Below the pieces are notes generated by a model. The model saw only the letters and a program-made list of their open reading frames with translations, ran no database searches and was not told where the DNA came from. Below, piece after piece: positions 47,544 through 60,000 of a stretch of DNA of 60,000 bases. Source of the DNA: Polytrichum commune (taxonomy: Eukaryota > Streptophyta > Polytrichopsida > Polytrichales > Polytrichaceae). Numbering within the stretch: position 1 is the first letter of the stretch; each line of letters opens with the position of its first letter. Position numbers and translations under genes: made by a program. The DNA is taken from the NCBI GenBank assembly GCA_950295325.1, contig OX485805.1, positions 15,365,501 to 15,425,500 of the forward strand, read 5' to 3'.

Positions 47544-49504
47544 ATGTCAGGAGAAGGGGGACTCCAAATTCTGGATGGATCTCATATTAGAACTGCTTTG
47601 CCGAACATCAATGCAAAGGAACGATTTGAGAAAAATGATGAAGGATCCAAGGGTTACTTAACATCAACTGAGCTGCGAAGAGCTGCAGAAGCTGAGGCAG
47701 CTGCTCTTCTACTGGGAGCTACAATTTCCTCTCAAATACTTCAAAGTGCTTCCTTAAAACTTCCTTCAGAAGACTCTGAGAAGGTTACTGAGGATACATT
47801 TGCATCTGCTCTTCAAGACTACCTAGTGGCGATTGCTGATGCTTTAGAAGGTAATAGTCACCAGATTTACACTGCCAACCACCAGATCCTATCACAAGCC
47901 CACCGTCTCTCAGCCTCTGTCTCTCATGCACAGCTTTCTACTAAAGGGCTGCAGCTCTATCTTTCTATATACAATGCATGTGTTGATTATCCAACTTTTA
48001 TCCTTATTTAGAAATGGTTGAATAGGATGCCTGCAGTACTCTACATGATAAAAGTATACATGACACTTGATTCAATCAGCGACTTTGGGTTTATGGACAA
48101 TAACCTGCATAAGTTCCTGTAATACCAGCAGCCCTCCTTTCAGATTCTGATTGTGTCAAAAGTGGACACTAAAGCCACCTTTGGTACACCTGCTCAGTGA
48201 AGTTTGCTACAACATTTATTTCCTCACACTGGCATCTTTCTTCCTTTAATTTCATCAACAAGACTGCCAAGTTGTAAGATTCTTGGCATTGAGATCATCA
48301 ATAGTCTTACTCTTGTCTTGTTGCTGTGAGCAGAAGAACCAGTTGTGGTGGCTGTCTTGGATGGATCAGTAATCACGACTTTACTAGAAGATGAAGACGA
48401 GTTTGCAATGCTTGCTGAAAACTTGTTCACAGAGTTGGACACTGATGAAAGTGGGAAACTGAGCAAGAAGGAGCTTAGACCTGCCATTGTGCAGTTGGGA
48501 GTCGAGCAGGGTGTGCCCCCTGTGACAGGTGTGATATTTCACTCCGTGAATGGTGACTTAGGGTTTTGTAAAAATGCACATATATGCTTCAACAGGTGAG
48601 GTCTTGTCCTGTTGCATTAACAAGGAAGCAGGGTTGAGTCTTACACTGGAAGTATATGCGAGGTTTTTTTTTGCTTCTGTATGTTCCTCGGAGTGCATTT
48701 CTCAAGACTTTGGACGGTGAATGGCATGGTGCAGCAACTCCAGAGGCAAACGACTTGGTCACAAAGCTGGTGGAAAAGTTTGGTCAGGGAGAGGAAGAGC
48801 TGGGGCAGGCCCAATTTGCAGCTCTCTTGCAAGAAGTTCTTCAGGATATGGCTGACATTCTCTCAGAGAACCCTATCACGGTTGTTCGGGATGCCAAATT
48901 GCTGAATGGCTCACACTTGCGTAAGGTGTGCAATTCAATCCTATTTCTTAGGTCTTGCTTAGATCTGCTCCATGTGACGTGTCTTCAAGATTGATAGCCT
49001 ATTCAACTTATGGCAACCATCTCCAATAAAAAAAAAGCTACACTATCTGTGAAAAACTTTGTACATTCAGTAGAGTTTAGGGCTTCTCTATAGCTGACAG
49101 TTTTCAAGATTTTTGGGTCACCTATCCGGTTACAAAAAAAAAACAAAATATCAACAATGTTGGCTCACTATTTACTTTTGCAGGTACTGGCTGATGAAAA
49201 ATCCTTTGTAGAAATGACGGATTTGATGTTCAAGGACCTAGATACTGACGGCGATGAGCGCTTGAGTAAGACTGAAATCAGAGTGTTATTTCAAAGTCAA
49301 GGTGCACAGTGGGGGCTTCCTCCTGCTAACGACCCAGAGACAGAAGAGCTTTACGACCAAGTCTTCAAGGCTGTCGACACTGACCAAAGTGGCGAAGTGG
49401 ACAAATCAGAGTTCCAAGTCTTGATGAAAGCCCTCCTTGCCGATTTTGCTGAGCTGTTGCGCATTAACCCCATCCTTGTTGATGTTGAAGCTGCCTTTTG
49501 CTGA
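47544..49504 (+). CDS. EF-hand calcium-binding repeat protein, four exons, 337 residues
   Basis: A probable calcium sensor of a plant-specific EF-hand family; no catalytic domain is present. The exons are 47544-47850, 48334-48528, 48735-48925 and 49184-49504, with good GT/AG borders and agreeing phases (1, 1, 0). The protein consists of repeated modules, each opened by a short word: LDGSHIR (about residue 10), LDGSVIT (about 110) and LNGSHLRK (about 224). Clear EF-hand loops are DTDESGKLSKKE, DTDGDERLSKTE and DTDQSGEVDKSE; the first module has a degenerate loop (EKNDEGSKGYLTSTE). The loop DTDGDERL has Glu where Gly is usual, so binding there may be weak. Helical segments such as LLQEVLQDMADIL and LMKALLADFAELL follow each hand. 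The start is the first Met after a stop-rich leader. The first intron of the coding part begins GAAG/GTAATAG. Confidence 0.9.
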
Positions 49505-51540
49505 TTACTAGTTTCTAGAAAGTTTCAATATCTGAAACTCCTAATCCAAAGACCTCTTTTTGTAACCAGAGTAAGGGTCATGTACCAAGCAAGAATCTTT
49601 GGGGTATTTTGAAGATTTAGGGGTTTAGCGAGTGGCTGAAAACCTCTTAGCAGCAAATGTGCTCTGGAGGTGTTTCGACATATTTAATTTCAATATGAAG
49701 TAGGGAATTGGAACCCATTGTGTGCTGCTCATCATGGTGTATGGATGATTGATGGCTTTCAACATATTTTTGTCTCAAATGTATCCGTCCCTGATTGGCC
49801 AATAAGGTTGCCTACTAGCATTACAATTATTTCACGACGATCCAAGGTATGGTTGCATCTTCTGGTTTGACTTTTACATGAAGGAATGTAAAGTTTTTTG
49901 TACCTCTTCTAATTATCTGGACTGTGGATGTTCTCTCACCTCTCTGTTGTACGAGGTTATTTGTGTTCTCCTAAAGTTGGCGTGAGAATAAAACTGGCTC
50001 ATTATGAATCAAAATATGGAACAGTTTTGAATGACTCACAACTGTTCCATCTAGTCATTCAAAGCTGACTCATAAAGAAGCTTTTGGGAATTTGGTTGCA
50101 CAACACCTACCATTGGCAGTGCAATAAAAACCTGCCCCTTAAGTTCTTGCAAGTGCAACAATATATATATATATATATATACACACTCTTTGATTGTCAG
50201 ATCTAAAATGTTCTAGTATTTGGATTTTGGTTCGGTGGGTGCTGTAAAACAATGTCCCCCTACTTACCATGGTCCCACTAGACAACATTAAAGATTGTGG
50301 GCAAGAGAAAATTGTTGTACACTAGTGTACCTATAATCCACACACGCTAAAGTCAAAACCCCTATTGAGCAGCTTGGGTTTCACAACACCTATGTATTCT
50401 CATCTTGAAGCCCAAGGCAATGGATTTTTATCGTTATGGAACATATCTATTTTACGTGGTTCTAAGAATATCACTTGATGTAAGACAATCCTTTGTCTAA
50501 CAAATTTTCTTTTTTATCATGTCTAAATTCGGACTGATGGGTTGTTGACGTTGTTCTCATATGTTGCCACCCACAACTAATATGCCTCCAACCTTGATAA
50601 GGCCACCCATGAGCACTTCCAGTCTCACCCACCCACACAAAGGACTCCATAAGACACAAAGGTCTTTGTAACATGCTTGACATGTGAACATCCGAAATAG
50701 TGAACGCCTAAAAGCCTAACACTAGCTTGATTTCAAAACACTACAACATTGCTACATTTTTGTGATGTTTGTTGTGGCGAAAAAAACCCAACCTCAAGAA
50801 TGGGAGCAAAACCAAAAGCGTATTTTCAAGAATTGCATCCTATTGGAGTTGGATGCAAAATATTTTAGTATAATATGAGCTCCCAGTTGAATCATCATCA
50901 TTGCTTTACAAACTCTTGTCACAAACCTAGTGTCATGAAAACACCATCCAACTTTGTGCGCCATTCTATCTAATTTACATTGCATATCAATTTGTTGTTG
51001 TCTACTATCATGAAAGAATTGATTGTTCTTGATTGCAATTCTTGGAATGCATGTTTCATGTTAACATATAATTTATATTATACAACCACAAGTTATAGTC
51101 GTTGTTATCCATTCTTGACAAGTCTTCCTTACAATGTTTTTCCGTCCTTTCAACTTGTGACTCTCCCTTATTATGCGATGTAGGAGATGGGAGAGGAGTT
51201 CCATTGCTAGGCCCTTACCTTCTCCGAATTCACATGGTTGTAGTTGTGGCCAGAGACAGAGACCTTCAAAGTTCCTCTTTGCAATCTGTGGCATCTAGGC
51301 AACAACACATAAAATGTGGCTCCAATTGGACACATCAAGAAATATCACCTCTTGTCGATGCATAGCATAATGAATTTACGAATGAATTGGATGTTTTTTA
51401 TTAGCACAATTTAATAGATATTGAGGTCACAAGGTGGAATAAGATATCGAAGAAATTAATGAATGTAGGTGTATCACCTTGCTTGTGGAATGAGAGTGCT
51501 TGCAAGGTCAAACGACATATTCTACTTCATGACTACCATT
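49505..51540. other. 3' UTR of the EF-hand gene and intergenic DNA
   Basis: A polyadenylation-like AATAAA lies at 49987-49992, about 480 bp past the stop. The rest is AT-rich, with (AT)10 at 50161-50180, and contains no recognised gene. Confidence 0.5.
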
Positions 51541-51560
51541 GCAGAAGAAGAAGAAGAAGA

Positions 51561-51587
51561 ACTCCGGTCCCTACTAGGGACCGGAGT
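51561..51587. repeat. Perfect 27 bp hairpin
   Basis: ACTCCGGTCCCTA and its exact inverse are separated by one base. A GAA repeat stands directly before it. Further inverted words (GTGTCT near 51596, AGACAC near 51676) suggest that the whole block 51561-51690 could fold. Confidence 0.85.
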
Positions 51588-51715
51588 GAATAAAGTGTCT
51601 GTTCGTAGGACAACCGCGGCCATACCCCAGGGTAGTGGCGTTGGGTGTAATACTACTTCACCCTTTACAGGGAGTAGACACTATGTTAGTAACTGAGGTT
51701 TTAACCGGTTAAACC

Positions 51716-54456
51716 GGGGGGGGGGGGGGGGGGGAGAGGGTGCATGGATTTTAATTAGAATTTTGTGGGTCTTGCTACTTTGTTTGAGACGAGTGGCGAG
51801 CGTATTTGTTTGGAGTATAAATGGTGGTTGGTTATGTAGTTGGTCGCCAAGTCATGGTTCCAAGGTTGGTTGGATAAGGACGTGCGTGTTGTGTTAATAC
51901 GGTCCGGGTTCGATTCGCGTTGAATTCGTCTGAGTGTGTTAGTGCAATACACTTTGACTTGGTGCTGCAAGTGAGTAATCATAGGCTAGAAAGTTGTGCC
52001 AACCAACCGGCTACTCCCCGCCTTTCTGAGCTATAGGTGGTAACTTTAATAACTAGTGGTCTGACCACTACCCCTCTCTAGTTTTAATTATGGTTTTGTA
52101 AGTCTGTGATGGGTTGTTTATTTTCTATTCGTCTTTTGTGGATTAATATTGAGTGTGCATATTGTATGGCAATTATGTTGAGTTGTTTGAATGTGTTCCT
52201 AATTTGTGATGTAGGAAGTTTAAGCTTTGTTTCGAGTTCATTCATTGAGGGGATGTGAGTTGTGGCTCTAGCACCAGATGCTAATACAATAAGTGGGGCT
52301 ACGTTCCAACCCTTTGCAATAATATTGTTTATGAGTGGTTGATATTTTGTAATTTTTCGTTCTCTTGTTTCATTTGAGAATTTGTCGTTGCAGTAAGTAA
52401 ATTCAATGAATTGTATTGTGATTGTGGGTGTAGGTGCTTCGGGTGGTGGAGAATTGTATGGGTGGCCTAGGACACATATTATGTCGGGTTTGAGCCGAGC
52501 GTTGCAGTGGCATCTTTGGGTGTCGCATGTGCATGGTAGTAACCATGTTGGTATTGTGTTTTCTTGGGGTAGATCATTGTATGTGCCCGCATTCATAAGT
52601 ATGTAGTGTCTTGTTACTTTGTTTGAAACGAGGAGTTTGCGTATTTCCCATACTACTTTGTTATGCCTATTTGTTATAAGCGCATGGATGTGTTGTTGTT
52701 TGCATTTTAGGAGTACATGTAGCCATGTGTCTGCTTCTGGTGAGTTACAAATAGGGCATGTATGGGATGGGTATGCATTTCTACCAAAGAAGAGTTGTTT
52801 CCGAGCATGTCCCATATATTGTCCAGTTCGGAATTTTATTAGACATGTTTTTTGTCTATCTGTGATGACTTGGTTATTCCAGAAATCATTAGATAATGTT
52901 TTGTCTATATCTTTGTTGTCTAGCCATTTGTGTAATTGGTGTGTTTGGGTAGCTATGAGGGCTAGGTTGTGTTTTTTGTCATATTTAGTGATGTATTTAC
53001 CAAGGTGTCGAATGGGGCCTTTATCTGGCGTTTCTTGCATTGAGTGCCACCAGCCTTTTTGGAGGTAGTATGGCGTGGGGTGGGCATGTTCGTGTGTTGC
53101 TATGGCATCTCTATGGTCTAATTCGCACCCCATTTTGGCTAATTTATCCGCTTGTTCATTGCCACTTATATTCGTGTGGGCTTTGACTTTATGTAGTGTG
53201 GTGGTTTGTGTTCGGGATTGTAGCATTTTAATTATGGATTCTAGTATCTTCTTGTCTGGATGACTATTGTGTGAGGTTGGGTGTTTCATTTGTGTGTTTA
53301 GAAGGTATAGAACATTAAGGCAATCCGTGAAAATATGTGCAGGTTCATTGTGATATGTAGTGGTGAGGAGGCATAGCGTGTGATAGATAGCCATTAGTTA
53401 TGCTCTTAGTATATTTTGGAGTCCTGGTAGTCTTTCTGCAATTTTAAGGTTTTTGAAAGGGTTGTATATGCCGTATCCGGCCTTTTCTCGTCGCCAGTGT
53501 TCTTCGTTTATTGCTTTTGGTGGTATAAATGACCCATCGGTATAGTAGCAAAATTGTGGTGGGTATTTAAGGGGTAGGCATATGTCATGATTTGTGATGG
53601 GTGGGATATTGATATTTTGAATTGGGGGTGGGGGGGGGGGGTGGGTATGGAAGTTGAGACCATTTCTTATTATGGTTTACTGGTGTGTTTATTGGCGTGG
53701 GAGGTGCGGTTGTGTTGAATATGGTGGGTATTTGTAAAGATTTGGCAATATTGTGCATACGGTCCACGTAGCCTATAGGGTCGATGGGTGTAGTTTTGTG
53801 GTGTATACATAATATTCTAATGTCACGACTTTCTGTTCGGGGTTCGATTCTTAGTTCCGGTGGTATTGTGGGTTCGTCGTATGTAATGGTATCTGCTCTG
53901 AAGTGTGTGATGACGTGTGAGTCTGGGAAAGGACATGTGTGTAGATGGAGGTTGTGGTACCAGTCAAGGTCAGTTGTTATGAGTATCGTTATTGTGTTTG
54001 GGTCTTTTTTGGCCGCAAGTCTTGCCCAGTGGAGGGCTTGTTGGGTGTCTTGTTCTGTATGAGGGTGGGCGTATCCATTCCCCAGTCCATTTATGTTGGA
54101 ATGCTGTTCCTATTGACCCAAATACTTTATCTCTGGGGAATGGGGAAGAGAATTGTTTTAGTGAGGTGGGGCATGTCACTGGTGATGAAAAGTGTGAGTG
54201 GGTAATTTGGAATGAATCAATAATGTGTTCTAAGATGGCATTTGGTAGTGTGTATTGGGAGAGTTTGAGGGGGTCGTTTTTGGGCATTCTATATTTGTAT
54301 CGTTGATATAGCCATGCAACTTCCTTTTCAAATGATTGTATGGGGGGTTCGAAATTGTGTGGTTGACTTAGTGTGTTTTGGTATTGTTCCCATAGCCATT
54401 GTAATCTTTGTTTTGGGATGGTGATTAGGTGGCGTCCATCGTCGTCAAAGATATGT
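51716..54456 (-). pseudogene. LINE remnant: methyltransferase-like, RNase H, CCHC and restriction-like endonuclease domains
   Basis: Read on the minus strand the order is as follows. (a) 54456 to about 53650: a domain with SPVTCPTSL, SPFPRDKVFGSIGTAF and AHPH, resembling the PCIF1 type of adenine methyltransferase, with a frame change at a run of four C (54080-54083). (b) A Pro-rich linker. (c) RNase H from about 53545 (YYTDGS, then FTDCLN and GNEQADKLAK); its catalytic Glu codon has become a stop (about 53406-53408, before LMAIYH). (d) A CCHC finger (CPIC, nine residues, HVLLKC), spaced as in R2-type LINEs. (e) A restriction-like endonuclease pattern (KPDII, then IEFTYCND, then KYQPLI) to the stop at 52084. 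The 436-codon stretch after the lost Glu is fully open, so decay is recent. The reverse transcriptase is missing; the copy is cut at 54456. A 19-G run (51716-51734) marks the 3' end. Confidence 0.75.
52054..52070. repeat. 17 bp perfect hairpin in the LINE 3' UTR
   Basis: TAGTGGTC and its inverse are separated by one base. It lies 14 bases past the LINE stop codon, so it could be a 3' RNA structure read by the element's own polymerase. That role is inference. Confidence 0.6.
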
Positions 54457-55326
54457 GACTACCATTGCATTGTTGATTATCACAAACAGATTGGCATCGT
54501 TAAAAAAGGTTATTGGACTATGACCTCTTTAACAAAATCGATGAAGAAGCTCCCAAAAGGTCTTACTCATGAGGTCTATGACTGCATCCACAAATGGTTT
54601 TGCACAAGGCCACACATTAACCCCCTGGCTCCCCATGTTTGGGATTGCCTTAATCCTACAAATGATAACTACAAGCCGAGCGAAGGGGATAGTGAAGACG
54701 ATGAAGTCATTATATCGACTCCAATCCAAATGGGGGATCAAATGAAACAATTGAATTGTCAAATGAAGTTATTTGTCAGTTGCCGGCTCGTATTGCACCA
54801 CGGCAAGTGCCGACATTTTGCATATTTCCACACACTCTACCTTATCCAAGGTTGAGTCCGCCCATTGCCAACCATCAAACCCTTTCATCTTCACCTTCTC
54901 CCCTTCCTACTCAACCTAGTATTGTCTTGCTCTCTTCATCCAACACTACTTCTTGCCAAGCAAGAAACAAGCAAAACATCACAAATGGCTTTGGTTGAAG
55001 GGACAAAAGCCATTGGTGAAATGGTGGCTTTGCAGATGAAGGATAGGGCTGACACTATAAATGAGTGTGAACACAACAAACTTGAAGTTCCACTTAAGAT
55101 ATTTTTTGAAAAGATGTTTCAACAATGCGAAAGAGAATGTTGGTTATATGAGCAAAATCCTATCATTGCCAATAATGCTTGCCAAACTATTTTTAAACAC
55201 AAAGAGTTCAACCAAAACCCTTGTAATTATAAGTTCAATTACATGCAAAAGTTTGAATGTCGATACTGTATTGATGCATTGCAAATCATGCCCCACAATC
55301 CATTGAAGAGAAGCCAACATCCATGA
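54457..55326 (+). pseudogene. Coding-like remnant, probably a transposon accessory ORF
   Basis: The plus strand is nearly continuously coding-like, with a frame change near 54760 and another near 54970. It begins abruptly at the broken end of the LINE. A Trp/Cys-containing part (KKGYWTM, CIHKWFC) is followed by an acidic patch (SEGDSEDDEV), a Ser/Pro-rich spacer and a helical end (GTKAIGEMVALQMKDRAD). This order resembles Myb/SANT-type accessory proteins of Harbinger or hAT elements, but I cannot confirm the family. Confidence 0.35.
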
Positions 55327-56485
55327 ATGACAACATCCCAATTGAAGTTGTTGTAAAAAACATCAACCTCAATTCAAGGGGTGACCTTCACGATTATACT
55401 ACGGATAAATACCTTATTGAGTAACGTTGCATTATTTTTGCAAAGATGTTTGATTTAGAACTCTTGTTACCGTAAATTCAATGTAATACATGAAGGCATA
55501 ATATGTTTTATGATTGTAAACACACCTATTTTTCATGGCTTTTTAAATCTATGCCTTGCATCTTGTTTGCGAGAGAACGGTTGTTTTGGATTTTCAAATC
55601 ATCACAATATGCCATTCGGTGTGAAGCCAATGCCATGCTCCCAAATTTCTCGATTTTTCGACTTGACAATCTCTTTGGATTCGGTATTTATTGGTATGTA
55701 GTACTTAGTTATCATTCTATGAAATGGTGTTGGTTTTAAGTTTATGAAGATAGTAGGTTTGAGGGACTACAAGTGCATGGGTTTGTTCTCAAACATGGCT
55801 AAATTATTGCAACTCATGTTAAAAGTTTTGTCATTAAGATCTTAGGATATAAGTACTAGGTTGTCCACTTATTGATATAATCTCACATTGTAATATTAGT
55901 TGTATGTGGCTAGTATCCCCATGAAAATTAAGTTACTATGTCATGAAACGTTTTATGTTTACAACCATTGCCCTCTTAATAAATGTACGAGTTTAGAGTT
56001 TAACCCCTACTCAATGCTTGTTCGTAGTAGGTCTGTGCTTTTCTTCAACATCAAAAACAACATGTCCCAGTATAACTCCACTTCACACTATGTTTTGTGA
56101 CAAGTCATGTCAAACACATTGATGTGGATTTATGTTAGTCATGGTCTTATGACAACCGACCAGAATCACATAACATATTGGATTGTATGGTTTGTCAATA
56201 CTTCCATACATTAAGATAGCGGCCCTTGAACGTAAAGCATCAATTGATGACATTTATTGTTAGTTATACCATAAGAAATAAAATGCCCCACTATTTAAAA
56301 AAAAAACCAAGTTGGTGTCACAAATCAAACATACGTTCACATGTAAAATTATGTAATTGGGCCAACGGATGACATACACAACCATTTTATAACGGCTTGG
56401 ATTTGATGATTATGGGCTCCCATCCCATTGCATATAGTACAGTGCAACCTAAATTAAACTTATTCCCATGTACAAATGTGGCATC
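55327..56485. other. AT-rich intergenic DNA
   Basis: No gene recognised; open frames are short and AT-rich. Confidence 0.5.
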
Positions 56486-56488
56486 TTA

Positions 56489-56986
56489 GGGCCACTCCAC
56501 ACACGAGACTGAGAGCCCAAGACCATTACACTTCAAGCACTCTCATTGGTGGAAAAGGCGAGGCTGGTCCAAGTTCGCTCCACACTCCGCTCAAGGGACC
56601 AACGGAGTATGTGAATGCAAGATGGATGTAAAGTCTATATGGATTCTTACATTGTATCCAATGGATCATGTTTCATGGTCACTTGGATTATTTTTAAAAA
56701 GCACCTCTTGGAGGTAAGCTAACACAAAACCAGGAGACCATGGCACTCCAAACATTCACAACCGCTGATTTATTCTATTTTATCATGCGTGAGGACCCGC
56801 ATGAATATATATATATTGAAATAGCATTTGGTTGAGGGCCCGATCACATGTGACTTCACACTACACGTGAGGATCCGTGACCACACTGCATGATTTTGGA
56901 GGTGTGTCGGGATGGCCTTTGGATACTTTCTTTTGGGCTCTCACAATTTCGCGGTCACGGCTCTTGGCTCGTCTGTGAAGTGGCCC
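56489..56986. mobile_element. 498 bp Harbinger-type MITE, copy C
   Basis: Same length as copies A and B, with TTA flanking both ends (56486-56488 and 56987-56989). The left terminus has one change (CACTCCAC for CACTTCAC). A short TATATATA run lies near 56806-56814. Confidence 0.92.
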
Positions 56987-56989
56987 TTA

Positions 56990-57628
56990 ATTGTTCGTGT
57001 AATCCACTCAATGAAAATCATCTCACCATCAACTGAGGTGTGTACCAAATGTCTAAGTCGCCTATTTTTTTATTTTTATTTATAGGTTCAAATTAATCAT
57101 CCGATCTTTCAACTACGGAGACCTAAGTTTAGGCCATAGCTCTACTAGTATTGAACTCAAATTGGCTTGGCTACAATACATGCATGAGACCCTATGAGTG
57201 AGGTCACCCATGTTTTCTTTACACTTAAACTATCATGTTGTTACTTAGAAAGTATGAGAAAGATGGATGTCATCCTCATAGAAATTTACATTTTCATTCA
57301 TCCTCCTTTCATCCAAACTCTTCGAACACGAACCCCTCAATCTGCCCGCGAGAGAAATTAAGCTGGGCGGCCCTGCCCGGCAGGAAGCCTCAGCCAAAAA
57401 ACCTAAAATGACCAGGAGAGCTGAGAGCACAGAACAAGGGGTCTGGACGGCTGGGATCATCTGGAATGGTAGGATAGGGGGGATCGGACGGCGCAGGATA
57501 TTCACGAGAGTGTCTCCGAGTGTGCTCAAGCCCTGGTGTGCAGAGCAGCTCGATCCTCTTTCTTGCTTTGGAGCTCCCCGTTCCGATCGCTTCCGTCGCC
57601 GTTGTTGCTGCAGCAGCATCGCCGCGCC
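56990..57628 (+). promoter_or_regulatory. Promoter and 5' leader of NAC alpha
   Basis: AT-rich DNA gives way near 57340 to GC-richer leader sequence. TCTGGACGGCTGGGATCATC (57440-57459) and GGATCGGACGGCG (about 57481) match the words seen upstream of other genes here. The CT-rich leader CTCCCCGTTCCGATCGCTTC ends about 30 bp above the start codon. Minus-strand open frames in this stretch are shadows. Confidence 0.5.
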
Positions 57629-59659
<2,031 letters not shown>

Positions 59660-60000
59660 AATGTTGTATTGTGTCCCCTGATCTTTCAGCAGTAGAAAAT
59701 GAGTTTATACTCTATTTGCAAATTCTTTATGCTGTTGATGACTTCCCAATTTTCTATTCTTACAGTCCATGTGTCTTGTTGGAGTTGTTGGCCGTGTTGG
59801 TTGTTCATTCAGGATACGGTTTCTATGCCTCAACCATTTTTCCGCAAATATAATAGGCAATGCTCCGGGCATTTGCTTCAGTAAAATGGTGTATTGCAAT
59901 CCTTGGGGAAAGTTATCTGATATTGTTTTGGACGTCTTTTATTATTTATTGTCCTATTGGCCTACTCTAGGGGCATTTTATGTGTATTTCAAATGCAAGT
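59660..60000 (+). other. NAC alpha 3' UTR and flank
   Basis: T-rich 3' sequence with no further gene visible before the window ends. No single polyadenylation signal stands out. Confidence 0.5.

Noticed and set aside
51820-51935. tRNA-like sequence with a B-box word (GGTTCGATTC) in the LINE 3' region
   Set aside because: The T-arm does not pair well, the A-box candidate is about 70 bp away, and no acceptor stem was found. It could be a SINE-like remnant but not a tRNA gene.
53840-53850. A second B-box word inside the LINE
   Set aside because: It is part of the coding sequence of the methyltransferase-like domain and has no A-box partner.

Overview
This is a window of plant nuclear DNA. It is AT-rich, gene-poor and full of transposons. 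The coding loci are split by GT-AG introns and encode plant families: a membrane-anchored apyrase, a class IV-type GH19 chitinase, a plant EF-hand repeat protein and the alpha subunit of the nascent polypeptide-associated complex (NAC). The species cannot be fixed from the sequence. Abundant DNA-transposon debris and a LINE with a restriction-like endonuclease would fit a seed-free plant or gymnosperm better than a compact angiosperm genome; this is inference.

Layout. 1-9.0 kb: AT-rich intergenic DNA with degraded, unrecognised coding-like fragments. 9.16-11.33 kb (+): an unrecognised five-exon gene for a small basic coiled-coil protein, reconstructed from phase-compatible exons. 12.8-14.5 kb (-): apyrase. 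15.9-16.2 kb (-): a tentative small gene. 16.5-22.0 kb: repeats, two TA-flanked MITEs and a hairpin. 22.0-26.2 kb: a GC-rich island packed with TCCGGA, holding a broken element-type ORF. 26.5-27.5 kb: a 992 bp foldback transposon with a perfect 8 bp target duplication. 27.85-30.14 kb (-): three-exon chitinase. 31.6-32.7 and 38.2-42.6 kb: members of one PIF/Harbinger family, including a 3.8 kb element with a decayed transposase and a Myb-like partner. 42.8-44.1 kb: two more inverted-repeat elements. 45.2-49.5 kb (+): EF-hand gene with a probable long 5' UTR intron that contains an antisense 5S rRNA-like segment. 51.7-54.5 kb (-): 3' part of an unusual LINE (methyltransferase-like, RNase H, CCHC, endonuclease). 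54.5-55.3 kb: another coding-like remnant. 57.6-59.7 kb (+): NAC alpha.

Most interesting points. (1) The LINE carries a domain that looks like the PCIF1 type of adenine methyltransferase upstream of RNase H and an R2-like CCHC/endonuclease tail. (2) A complete Harbinger family lies in one window: a decayed coding element, a deletion derivative and three 498 bp MITEs with the same termini. The coding copy contains a nested 8 bp-TSD element whose empty site is visible in the deletion derivative. (3) The regions upstream of apyrase and chitinase are collinear relatives at the same distance from the start codons. (4) A 5S rRNA-like sequence lies in an intron.

The host genes do not form a pathway. 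The chitinase is secreted, apyrase sits in endomembranes or at the surface, the EF-hand protein is a likely calcium sensor, and NAC works at the ribosome.
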